Part shown: one piece after another, positions 1 to 10,914 of the stretch
Numbering within the stretch: position 1 is the stretch's first letter
How the letters are laid out: every line of letters begins with the position of its first letter
Assembly (NCBI GenBank): GCA_016490735.1
Contig: JAEMWC010000005.1
Coordinates: 422,501-486,500, forward strand
DNA: 64,000 bases
Reading direction: 5' to 3'
Origin: Pachyseris speciosa
Taxonomy: Eukaryota > Cnidaria > Anthozoa > Scleractinia > Pachyseridae
Made by a program: the position numbers and the translations under genes
Notes under the pieces: generated by a model
What the model was told of the DNA's origin: nothing
What the model saw: the letters and a program-made list of their open reading frames with translations, nothing else
Databases searched by the model: none

Positions 1-3000
1 CTGCAACTTACAAGAGAAGGATCGGATGTTGAGGGACAAAATAGTTTTTGCGGTGACCGGAAAGCTACAAGAATTGCTCCCCAGGGAGGACAGCCTAGCA
101 CTCGATAAAGCAGTGAAAATCTGCAGAGCTTTTGAACAATCAAACAGGCAGGTCAAATAATTCAGAGAAAGTGTCTCTCTTTCCAGTTCATCGACTAAAG
201 TAAACAAAGTCACTCAAGGCTCTGTCACGAGAATGCCTAGTTGTAGGAAACCCTCTCAGCCAAACAAAACTCCAAGCAAAAGGAGCGAAAGATTGAAGTT
301 CGACTGCAAATACTGTTGTTACAAGCATGAGAAACAACGAGACAAATGTCCAGCTTGGGGCAAGGTGTTTGAAAAATGCAAAGACCTCAATCACTTGAAG
401 TCTAAATGGAAGAAAGTACATGCAGTCTCTCAGTCACATGATGATGAGAAAAGCTATGATGATCAATGGCTTATGGCCATAAGTAATGGGGAAGACAGCA
501 TTACTGCCACACTAGTTGTAAATGAGCTTGATGTCAAATTCCAACTTGACAGTGCTGCCGATGTTAACACTATCTGTCAGAGATATGTAAGGCAACACCA
601 AGTGTCTCCCACATCATATGGAACAAAACTAACCTGAAACCCCTAGGGGATACTCTCATGAAAGTTAAGAATCCTTGCACTTGCACAGAGTCAGAAGTTA
701 TGTTTATTGTGGTTCCAAATGGATTTACAAACCTGTTAGCTCTAAATACCATTCAGGAACTTGGTTTCATAACCATAAATAAAGATCAGTTTATCTCTCA
801 AGTATCTACCCCACTACTTAGTGATCTGAGCGAGGCCACGCTAAGAATTGTTGAAAGTGTTACACCTAAAGTACTTCCTTGTAGGATAATCCCCATTGCA
901 ATTCAAGACGTGGTAAAGGAAGAATTAGACCGACTAGTAAGCAAAGGCGTTCTGGTTCCTGTGACCGAACCAACTGAATGGGTCAGTCAAATGGCTATCG
1001 TCTACAAGCCCACTGGTAAACTGCGCAAACTAAATGCAGCACTCAAACGTTAACATTACAAAGTGCCAGTACTTGATGACGTACTTCCAAAGCTTAAAGA
1101 TGCCAAGGTCTTTAGCAAACTTGATGTGAAAGAAGCGTATTGGTATGTTCGACTAGATGAAGCCTCCAGCAAACTCACCACAATGATTACCCCTTTAGGC
1201 CGGTACATGTGGAAAAGGCTACCTTTTGGCTTTAAAGTCTCCAGTGAGATCTTTCAGCGCAAGCTTGATGAAGCCTTAGGAGATCTCGATGGTGTATTTA
1301 ATATTGTCGATGATGTCGTGACTGTAGGGCGTGGCTCTATAGAAGAAGAAGCCCTTAACGACAACCGGCAAAGGCTGACCAAAACCTTGGAAAGGTGTGT
1401 CGAGAGAAACAGGATAAACAGCAAACTAGCCTGGCTGAGATATTTCATGGACATAGAATCACAAAAGATGGTGTGAAAGGTGATGAATCTGAAGTCCAAG
1501 CAATTCGTGGCATGCCAGTGCCTACTGATGTGGAAGGTGTCAGGCGTCTCTGCGGCATGGCTCAGTATATGGCCAGATTCTTACCTAACCTTGCTGAAAC
1601 ACTTGAACAATGCGTGCTTTAACTCGAAAGGACACTCCATTCGTATGTTCTAAAGAATGTGAGACTGCTCTTAACTCTTTGAAGAAGGATCTTTCGGAAC
1701 CTCCTTGTCTGGCTCATTTTGACTCAGCCAAAGAAGTTATCATTCAAGTAGACAGCAGCAAACATGGAAATGGCACCGTATTACTTCAAAAAGGACGTCC
1801 CATTGAGTACGCATCAAGAGCATTAACACCATCGGAGCGCAACTGGGCACAAATAGAGAAAGAAGCCTTAGCTGTCTTATATGGTCTGGAGCGATTTGAC
1901 CAGTATGCCTGTGGTCGACCCGTGACGGTGGATAACGACCATAAACCCCTCGCAGCAATACTACGCAAGCCCTTAAGTATGGCTCCAAAGCGTCTCCAAG
2001 ACATCATGATGCGTTAAAACCGATATGATGTCAACTTCGTTTTGTCAAAGGTACCTGCCTACACATTGCGGACACGCTAAGCAGAGCTCACCTGGACTCC
2101 GTCGAAGGTAACCAGGATGACCGTGCCCGAATCATGAACATCACCGCATTTGCTGACGTCCCTGATAAACGTCTAGATGAGATAAGGGATGCAACTTTAC
2201 GTGACACCAGTCTACAATTAGTAGTCCAGTTAGTCCTGGAAGGATGGCAACAGGACAAGTACAATACTCCCTCTTGTGCTTTACCTTATTTTGATGTGCG
2301 TGACTCACTAAGTGTCATTGATGGCATTCTAGTAAAGGGGGAAGCAGTAGTGATCCCCTCTGAACTGAGAGCGTCCATCAAGAAACGCCTCCATAGTGCT
2401 CATCTAGGCCGTGACAGTATGCTACGTCGAGCAAGGGGCTGGCCTGGCATGACTGGTGATATAAAACATTTAGCTGATTCATGTGAAACCTGCCAAGAGA
2501 TGAAACCACGAAACACTCAAGAACCACTGAAACAACACAACGATGGTGATGGGCCATGGCAGAAAATTGGTCTTGACCTATTTGAAATCGCTGGGAAATA
2601 CTACTTAATTGTAGTAGACTATTTCTCTAACTTTATAGAGATTGATCTGCTAACAATCTTGGCAAGTGCCCGTACCATAACACTCCTCAAGAAACATTTT
2701 TCCCGGTATGGCATTCCAAGAGTGATCGTGTCTGATGGAGGCCCTCAATTTGCCAGTCAAGAATTCAATTCGTTTGTCATGAATTGGAGTATTTCTCACA
2801 TTACCTCATCACCAATGCATCAGCGTGCAAATGGCAAAGCAGAATCTGACGTAAAGATCATGAAAACATCTTATCAAGACTTACAAGGATGGTGGTGATC
2901 CGTACGAAGTAATGCTAGAACAAAGGAACACCCCTCGTCAAGACACAGGTCTGAGTCCAGCAGAAATGATGTTTAACCGCAAAACGCGAAGTTTCTTACC

Positions 3001-3840
3001 TAGCCTGCATAGCAGCCCAAAGAACACTGTTGTGAAAGAGAAAGGTGATGCACGGAAACGCAGTGTGAAGAACCATCATGACCGTAGATCACGCAAACTC
3101 TCAGAACTTAACGTTGGACAACGCGTATTCTTTCAGCATGTGGAAGGAAAAAAACTGGAAATTTGGCAAAGTAACCGCGATCTTAGGCCCTAACACGTAC
3201 CAGGTGGAAAGTCTGGATAGAGACAAGTACCGCAGAAATCGTGTGCATATGAGACCCACCAAAGTCGTTCGAAATTCTCGTGGCAAATCTCTCGTTGTTG
3301 TATATCGCACTCCTGATCAACAGTCAACGTCGCCTCTACCCACAGCTGGCTGTGCCTCAGCTACTACGAGTGAGCCCAAAGAAAATCAGCCATGTGGTGA
3401 TCAAGAAGGAACCACTCCTATTGACAATCGTGGACAGTCATTAAGTAGAAATAGGCCGAGACGTGAAATCAGGCCACCTATTCGTTTCAAGGACTATGTG
3501 TGTAAATAGACACTGTTGATCAATCGAACTGTTTTAATCAGAAACATAATTTTCTAACTTTCATATTGTTCTCATTCATTAGGTGGACATCTTCAGTGAA
3601 AGATTCAACCTTCATGTTTTACTAGGAGCCAAGGCTAAAGGAAATCTTGGTTTTCATTTTCTTAAAGAAGGGATGTAATCACAGATACCTGCAGTGCATG
3701 CACCCATGATGCAATATGGTGCAACTCTCACCATGTGCGCGATGTTTGTTTGTAATGGCGTCGACTCTACATTAAATGTTGTTGTGTTTATTCCTTGCCG
3801 TACTTCTTACTCTCCACCCAACCCAATCAACAGTCATAAC
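1..3840 (+). mobile_element. Ty3/Gypsy-type LTR retrotransposon, degenerate, 5' end outside window
   Basis: A decayed Gypsy element reads left to right. The gag tail is at 2-160. A CCHC-like knuckle (about 299-410) has lost two of its usual cysteines. An aspartic-protease motif (LDSAAD) lies near 541-600, reverse transcriptase with a VDD catalytic box at about 841-1480, and RNase H at 1610-2060. Integrase with an HHCC finger and core spans 2134-2900, and a C-terminal tail runs to 3509. The pol frame is broken by an in-frame TAA at 1051-1053 and by frame changes near 1450, 1610, 2015-2130, 2900 and 3190, so no intact polyprotein remains. A purine tract at 3664-3673 precedes the apparent 3' LTR. 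The 5' LTR lies left of the window. It sits just downstream of MCT gene A in the opposite orientation. No envelope gene is seen. Confidence 0.93.
3674..3840 (+). repeat. probable 3' LTR of the first Gypsy element
   Basis: The LTR is inferred to start at TGTAATCACAG, directly after the polypurine tract AAAGAAGGGA. Its right end is not resolved because the 5' LTR is outside the window. The end given is an estimate and must lie before the MCT gene A stop codon at 3975. Confidence 0.4.
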
Positions 3841-4228
3841 TGGATTCGAAAATTTCCCCTCACTGCCATAGACGACTCGACAGTAACAACAATGGCAGTC
3901 GTTCATTGGCTCGTAACGCAACGTTGCACGCCCAAACAACGGCTGCGTGGAAGACCTAAAATTGAGTTCAAGGTTTATACTTTGGAAACTAATAGAACAC
4001 GATTTGTATCAGTCGTTTTTCGGCTGCGGTGGCAAACATGGCGTCGGTCATTGTTTGAACTTCTGTGCTCCAGTTCTTGATCGTGAGCTTCTGTCGATAG
4101 TTGTGTTCCTTTTATCTCAGTCGACTTAACACAGCGCAACGTGCAGGGAATCAGCGAAGCCACAGCGAGGGCTCCTGCTGCCATGTAAAATGCGGGCCCG
4201 TAAGAACCAAGCTTGTCAACGGTGTAAC

Positions 4229-4891
4229 CTAAACACAATAATTGAAGAAAATTATAATTTAATAATTTAAAAACTTGAGTAGCGCTTTCACTATTTACAT
4301 ACGGACTGATCAGTAGCGCTTTACATTAATCTATAAGCTAAAAAGTATTCGAGTAGAAGACAATGTACAATGAAGCCAGTAAAAATGTAATTATTAGAAA
4401 AATCAATCGATCAATCAATCAACAGAACAAAATCACAACAAATAACCTACATACAAAAAAGTTAGTCCTTAAACTACGCTTACAATATAAATGTCTAATA
4501 TTTCAGCCTTCTTTATCTTAAGCTTCAATAACACTTTCTGCGATCGTGATAAAAAATACGGGTTAAATTGAATCCCTGATTCGCGCCATCAAGAAAGATG
4601 CTGTCCTCAACTTCGCACCTCGAGTCTGCGTTCCTAGCTGCGCCAGCTCGAAGAAACAAGCGACTCTCGAGAGATTCATGAGGTTTGCGATTGTGACCGA
4701 CTTTTTCAAACAATACAAATGATCGGAAGTAAAGCGAACTCCAACATCGCGCTGAACTCTACGCATGTGCAATTCAAGCGAAATTTTTCGGACTTCTTTG
4801 AGCCACTCGTTTCCCAATCGCTGGACAAAGGGAACGAACACTCTGTAAACGAGGGTTGTACTGGCTTAGGAACGGATTTATCATATCACAC
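4229..4891. other. intron 3 of MCT gene A, no further feature seen
   Basis: AT-rich non-coding sequence between exons 4 and 3 of gene A. Several open frames exist on the minus strand (for example 4525-4841), but none resembles a known family or continues the transporter. Confidence 0.6.
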
Positions 4892-5261
4892 CTGATAATG
4901 GTGGCCCAATCAGTGTCATCACAGATCCGGTCATGAGAGTGAGACCAAGGGCTGAGGCTGCCCTGGAATGATCTACGCATGTCACAACTTGAATATTGAA
5001 TATTGTAGCCATTGCTCCATCAAAAAAGCCAAACACAACGGCGTATGCGACCAGAGCTGCGTAACTCTTGGCGATGGTCAAAATCACAGTAGAGATGGCA
5101 TTTATCAGTAGCGTCCCCTGGAAAATATGCCAGTTGTTCAACCGTTTCAAGTTGCATAGAAAACCACAAACAAAGCGTCCAATGACAATATTGATTCCCA
5201 AATAGAGAATGAGTCTTGAAGAGGACTCAGAGGATATCCCAAGGTCTTCAGCGTATTTCAC

Positions 5262-6249
5262 CTGCATGTAACCGGAAGAACAAGTTTTGCGTTGAACTCT
5301 ACAAAATTCTAATCCCTAATAATTCTACTTAATGCATGACGGCACTACTTTTCTTTTCAATTTTGTTTTCGTTTTTTTTTTTTTTTTTCCTGTTTTACGT
5401 GTTGGACTTATTGCGATATGGAAGACGGGGATCACAAAGTGCAGAACAAGACGAAGTAGGTGCTAGAGACCAAAGAAGGGCAAAGGCAATAACAACTGGT
5501 ACCTCAAGAAAAGTAAGGAAAGCGTTATTCAGCCATCAACAAATTCACGAGGTACCACACGTGGCACCTAACAGCTCGTAATCAAAGTACTCATTCAACG
5601 CCGTTTTGGTTTTTGTAATTTGCATTGCCAGGAGTCGTGATCATGATATTCCCTATTTTGCTATGGTAATGGGAATGGTAACGCATTTATATACCGCACA
5701 TACTGCTATTGGGTGTGATCGGACATCAGCCTGTAAAGGCGCCTCTGGCAGCCGCTATCAGTCCATAATTGATCTCACCCACCCAACCCACGCATGCATG
5801 TGAAAGACAGATGAGAGATAGAGATGGACCATCACACTGGGACTACGTCCCGTACGTCCTACATAAAACAAAAGCAACCGTTCCTGTTCCCTTCGTAGTG
5901 TTTCCATCTCCAATTCTGCTCGTCAAATTCACAGTTACTCACAACAAACTATCACAAGCTGAGGATCTATGATCTTAATAACAGTTCGATGGAATATAAT
6001 TTTAATGAGCTTTAGCAACGACGACGGCAACGGCAACAAAAATGTCATTTAAAAATATAACTTCTCGTTTTTCTAACTAATTTGCGATTATTCCCATTTT
6101 TTAACGTAAATGCTGGCGAACTATCCAGGCACTAAAGTACTATGAACATGTTCTCGGGAAAACCTAAAATTTGGTCATTTCACGTTGTTGTTTTACAGAG
6201 GATGACAAAGAAATGTACCAAAATGTGAAACGCACATTGTTTTCGCTCA
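5262..6249. other. intron 2 of MCT gene A, unassigned part
   Basis: Non-coding sequence with a pure T run near 5371-5388. No gene or repeat could be recognised before the MITE that begins at 6250. Confidence 0.5.
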
Positions 6250-6474
6250 TTACAGCCAAATTCGCAGTATCGCGCAAACTTCGAAGGGATTTTGGGCTTT
6301 TCTCTTCCGCCAATCATCTGAGTGGGGCGGGGTTATGTAAATAACGAAAAACAGAACGAGTTGCGTTGTGATTTGCATAGCCCGGCCCCACTCAGAAGAT
6401 AGGCAGAAAGAAAAACCTAAAATCCCTTCGAAGTTTGCAAAACGCGCAGCGCGATGGAATGAATTTGGCTGTAA
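6250..6474. mobile_element. palindromic MITE, 225 bp
   Basis: Ends are TTACAGCCAAATTC and its inverse GAATTTGGCTGTAA. An inner inverted segment (ACTTCGAAGGGATTTT and AAAATCCCTTCGAAGTTT) makes most of the unit self-complementary. It lies in intron 2 of MCT gene A. Confidence 0.75.
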
Positions 6475-6589
6475 ACCTTTTGTTTTGTGGTGGTCTCGTT
6501 GTCGGTGCCGTCCTCGTTGCTTTAAGCTGCCTATTTTGTGAGGGAAGGCCAGACCAGAGCAACCTCTAGAATTCTAGTGCGACCCACAC

Positions 6590-6650
6590 TACACCACCCA
6601 TCCCCCCCCCCTCCCCCTTCTCTCTCTCTCGCCCGAACCAGACACTACCG
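6590..6650. repeat. C-run followed by pyrimidine-rich TC tract
   Basis: A C-run and TCTC tract lie directly downstream of exon 2 of gene A in its intron 2. Low complexity only. Confidence 0.6.
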
Positions 6651-7668
6651 CCATACAGCAAAGATAAATACTCACCAGTAGCACGTATATAATGGCGCGT
6701 CCAAACATCTTAAAGAAGAAGGTGGTCAACACCACAAGAAAACTAGGAACCTTCCATAGAGAGCAATTGAAAGTAAAGCGTCCCTGTCGTATAGTTTTTC
6801 CACTTGGTAGCGCTTCGTTGCTGTTTGAAGTTTCAACCTTTAAATCGTACAAGATGCCAAAGAAGCTGTTTAGAAAAAGAAAACCTGCAAAAACACGCAG
6901 TGTGTTTCTCCAGTGAACAGAAACGACAAGAAGCTGAAGAACTTGGCTGAGAACCATTGTGCCAGAGCCCTGACCAGCCGAGACAATTCCAAGCGCGATT
7001 GATTGTCGTTTGTCAAAACATTTTCTAACCATTACTAAACTTGAAACGTAAACACTCATTCCTCCCATACCAAGGATACCATAAGAGACGTACAACAGTG
7101 TTCAGCTTTGGGCAAATGAGACTACTGCTAAACTGAGTGAGCAAGTTAGGCATCCAGCCATAGAAACAACTCGACAGCCAAAGCGATTGACGAGAGATCC
7201 TGCAAAAGGACCAAAAAATTGACCAAGGGCAATGGACAGTGATCCAATCCAAGCTGGAAAAAAAAAACAAAAGAAAATATCTAGCCTGCTGAATTCAATT
7301 TAATAAAAGATAAACAATCAAAAATGAGGAATAACTCTCAGTTGATAAATACCATTAAAAGCGACCCATTCTGAGACGGGTCCAAAATATTAAATGCAAA
7401 ACATTTTAAGATGGTTACGGTTTGCTTTAAGGCGTGTTTTAAATACTGCCATGCCAAGCTGGCTCGACTGTCGCACGACTGTAGTACGACTTGGTTTCAG
7501 ACGTCGAATTTAATTCCTTCGAATAAAACGCTGTTGCCCAATCTCGTACCCAGAGTTGACACGGCAGAAGCACGACTTGGTTTCATACGTCGTCGAATTT
7601 AACCCCTAACGGACCAACTTCGGCTATAGCAGTAGAAAATACCGCTTTTGCTTTTGTGATTTGTATAG

Positions 7669-7686
7669 GTAATCACATGATTTCGA

Positions 7687-7722
<36 letters not shown>

Positions 7723-7764
7723 TCAAAGACTCACAAAATTTGTGGTCTTTGAAAAAATTTACAA

Positions 7765-7800
<36 letters not shown>

Positions 7801-7808
7801 GTGATTAC
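7669..7808. mobile_element. hairpin element with ~65-bp arms
   Basis: The left arm (7669-7735, from GTAATCACATGATTT) is inverted at 7745-7808 (ending AAATCATGTGATTAC) with a very short loop around 7736-7744. It looks like a small foldback MITE, and it abuts the next TIR element. Confidence 0.65.
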
Positions 7809-8471
7809 TTATTAATAATATACATGAAAAAATTGCGAGATAGCTTCTTAACGTTGCAGAAGCAACGCAACGAAGCTAAGGTGAACCAAAACAACAGTTT
7901 TCTCGATGTTTTTAAAGCGTTTTTAGCTGTGAAAACTGGCTAAACAATTACAGGCTATAGCTATAAGGCTACTTTGTTTGCTAAGTGTCTATCAAGCGCT
8001 GTAATCCTTACCTTCAGGCTTTCTAGTTCGTTATCTTCGCCTTGTTTGTCCTTGTTTGTTTATTAATCTCGGCGTCACTCCATCAACGGACTCGTAATTC
8101 CAATTACGTCGGTAATTCCCTTCTCTGGACACCACTGTTTCCAAACAGACAGCTAAAATACAGTGCTTTTCGCAGCCGTTTCTCCTTTTTAGAGCTATTT
8201 TGCAGCTTCTCTGCTGTTATTGCGGTCACGAAGAAAGAAAACAAGCTCAAAAAGCCAGCCATTGTTTTGGCTCGCAGAGTCGCTTGCAGCTCTTCAGACT
8301 TTGCGCCATTCAGAGGCCGCGTTTGATTGGCTCAATCGCAGCGCCTTTTTTTTGCACTGTATTTCCTTTTTTCTGCACCGAATTACCTTTTTTCTGCACC
8401 GGTGTTTCCTAAAAACTGCATTTCTCTTAGCCAATCAGAATCGAGAATTTTTTCATGTATATTATTAATAA
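7809..8471. mobile_element. non-autonomous TIR element, about 660 bp
   Basis: Terminal inverted repeats of about 30 bp: TTATTAATAATATACATG at the left and CATGTATATTATTAATAA at the right, continuing as GAAAAAATTGCGAGA against TCGAGAATTTTTTC. The interior carries no recognisable protein. It lies in intron 1 of gene A. Confidence 0.7.
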
Positions 8472-8571
8472 GGTAAGTTTCTATCGTGGTAAATGAATGA
8501 AAGATGTGATTTATTCAACAGTGTCTCACGCAAACTTTCTTTCATTCATTTGCCACGCTAGAAACTCACCA
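8471..8571. repeat. inverted repeat (hairpin)
   Basis: The segment at 8471-8505 (GTTTCTATCGTGGTAAATGA) is repeated in inverse at 8536-8571 (TCATTTGCCACGCTAGAAAC). Probably a MITE remnant. Confidence 0.6.
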
Positions 8572-8861
8572 CGTCTCACTCTCTTCACAGACTACAACTT
8601 ATAAAATTTAAATCTCGTTTCCAAGGAAAAGGATCATGGTGTGATTAGTGACCTGCGAAAAAAATGTACAGTTCTCTATCAGGAGAAGACTGGAGATCGA
8701 GAAGACTCGTTTGTCCATTTTATTCAATTTAAAACCCCCAAGGAGAACGTTTCAAACGGAAAGATAAAAAACGCCAATCGTTTACGTCATTTTAAAATCG
8801 TTTCCAGACTCTTGTGACGTTCCTCACAAGGCCAAACACTGTGTGCGCAGAGGAAGCAGGG

Positions 8862-9126
8862 ATGGCGCAGTGGTGAGAGCACTCGCTCCCACCAATGTGG
8901 CTCGGGTTCGATTCCCGGGCTCGACGTCATATGTGGGTTGAGTTTGTTGTCGGTCTCTTCTCTGTTCCGAGAGATTTTTCTCCTAGTATTCCACATTTTC
9001 CATCTCCTAAAAAACACAAACTTCTAAATTGCAATTTCATCCGGAATGCTCCGCGAACGTCTAACACATGAACCCTTGGCACCCCCACCCACACGCTATA
9101 AAGCTTAAATAAATTGATTTAATTTG
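8862..9126 (+). mobile_element. tRNA-derived SINE, family 1
   Basis: The tRNA-like head has an A box (GGCGCAGTGGTGAGAGCA, about 8864-8881) and a B box (GGTTCGATTCC, 8905-8915). Both are internal RNA polymerase III promoter parts. The body continues with GTTGAGTTTGTTGTCGG, which is also found in the minus-strand copy near 52500-52700. No cloverleaf-competent complete tRNA gene is present. The 3' end is estimated from the AT-rich tail near 9126. Confidence 0.82.
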
Positions 9127-9284
9127 ATCCTTTTTACAGGGGAGAGGACCCTCATCACATCTACCGTTATGGCTTCTGGAGGATTCCTTGCCTTAATCTC
9201 AATAAAATAATTCACTTAATAAAATAATTAATATGGCAATGTAATGCACATTAACAAATTTTTAGAAACGGATTTTACTATAAA

Positions 9285-9751
9285 AGGTAACGTTAAAAAA
9301 TAACGACGTTTCGACCAATCCACGGTCATTTTCAAGTTGAAGGATAAAATTTGTTTAACATGTGCTTAGATAATAATCAATTGTAAAAATGCTATTGAGG
9401 TACTGCCTAAAGTTCTAAAATATTTACACAGAAACAATACGAGAAAATCGCGGCAATAATGATAAAACGCTAAGTTAAAAGTGTAAAAAGGGAATTAATT
9501 AGGTAAATACTTTTGCGCCGATCGAATCACTCTGTTTGTTCAGTTTTGGTTTCAGTTCACGAATAAAAAGCATTTCAAAAATCAAACAGTCTGGTCTACT
9601 CTGACACTTCTTTAAAATCTTGAAATTTCTTTCGATAGTCTCCAAATCCTTTCCATGCTCTTCCTTTACGTGGTTGCCGATTGTTGATCGCTTATGTTCC
9701 TCCACACGTTGATGTAGGTGCCGACTCGTGAAGCCGATATAGTCTGCATCG
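9285..9751 (-). mobile_element. Penelope-like element, 3' part (GIY-YIG end), separated by the Gypsy insertion
   Basis: On the minus strand this encodes the C-terminal half of a GIY-YIG endonuclease domain (VEEHKRSTIGNHV followed by a LIFEMLFIRELKP segment, 9705-9499) and then the 3' untranslated end. It continues the copy at 14367-15783. The two parts were split by the Gypsy element, whose target duplication CATCG flanks the join (9747-9751 and 14367-14371). Confidence 0.88.
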
Positions 9752-9861
9752 TGTCACAGTATCACGTGTTTACCACGTCACGTGCTCATTGTCATGTAAC
9801 TAGGGCAGAATATCTGTAGCCGCGATGTTGGAACACGTTTAATAAATCACAAAGCAAGACA
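9752..9861 (+). repeat. 5' LTR, 110 bp
   Basis: Begins TGTCACAGTATCACG and ends AAAGCAAGACA. It contains AATAAA (near 9841-9846). Matches the 3' LTR with a handful of substitutions and one indel. Confidence 0.93.
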
Positions 9862-9970
9862 TGGTTGTCAGAAGCGGGATTTGTGACTAAACGGTCCGAA
9901 GACGCCCAAGAAAGAAACTGTAAGTGATCTTTGACTAATTTATTGACGGATTGGCCGAAAGCAAAGGAGA

Positions 9971-10796
9971 ATGAGCGATTTAATTGGTTTCGAACCGCCG
10001 AAAATGGACTGGACTCCGGGTCCCGATTTGGTTTAGACTCAAACGCTTCAGACAAAAGTGCGAGTTACTTTTCGATGGTCCTCTAAAAACCAGGTCCAAC
10101 GATCAGAAAAGCAAGTATCTGCCCCTGTGGATGGGAGATTACGGACTGGATCTATACAACACGTGGAATTTGACCGAAGAACAACAGAAAAGTTTAGAAG
10201 TATATAGGGAACGATTCGAGGAACACTTGAAACCTCAGTCAAATTACATATTAAACCACTTTTATCTCCGGAACCTGTCACAAAACAGCTTCCCCTTAGA
10301 CGATTTCCTAACAGCAGCAAAACTCCTCATCCAGAATAGCGGTTATCCAGCCGATTTACATGACGAATTAATGCGCAACGCACTCGTATTCGGAGTGGAT
10401 TCAGACACTGTGCGAAAGAAATGTATAGCCGAAGGAAACAAACTAACATTTCAGAAGGCTCGTGAAATCGCGCGTACAGAGGAAGCTATTAAACTCCAAT
10501 TACAGGCCATGACAAACCCCATACAAGTCAATTCCCTAGGCAGAAGAGAATTGAGCAAAGGCAAAACCAAGCCTAAAAGTAAGCCGCATTGGGGGAAAAG
10601 AGGCCACAAAGGAAAGGAGTACAAACAGGTCGACCGGCCCAAGTTTGAATGTGGGAGATGCGGTGGCCACATGACAATCCACAGATGTGCCCGGCCATTA
10701 ATTCAAAATGTCATGGATGCCATTAAATTGGGCATTACCAACACATGTGTTTCAAAACAAATCTTCCACTTTAAACACACTCCAGGGGGAAAGTAG
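9971..10796 (+). pseudogene. Gypsy element gag, frameshifted
   Basis: The natural start is probably the ATG at 9971 (MSDLIGFEPPKMDW). The frame closes at a TAG near 10033 and the capsid-like region continues one frame over (9984-10796). A knuckle region follows near 10647-10785, and its second CCHC box lies in a different frame and contains a TAA. Structural protein of the element; not functional as it stands. Confidence 0.8.
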
Positions 10797-10914
10797 CAAT
10801 ACGCAGGAATCAGACCCTGATGAAAGAGTTTTCTTAGGGATTCTGACTGCAAAACAATGTCAGGACGCAAATAACTGTGCAAGTGAGATTGATAATATTT
10901 AGTTACAAGGACAT

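Noticed and set aside
3674..3970. Exact right end of the first element's LTR
   Set aside because: Several CA dinucleotides could end it; without the 5' LTR or target duplication the end cannot be chosen.
7102..7104. TGA in gene A as a selenocysteine codon
   Set aside because: SLC16 carriers are not selenoproteins, the position is inside a membrane helix region, and no SECIS-like structure was recognised downstream. A plain nonsense change or error is simpler.
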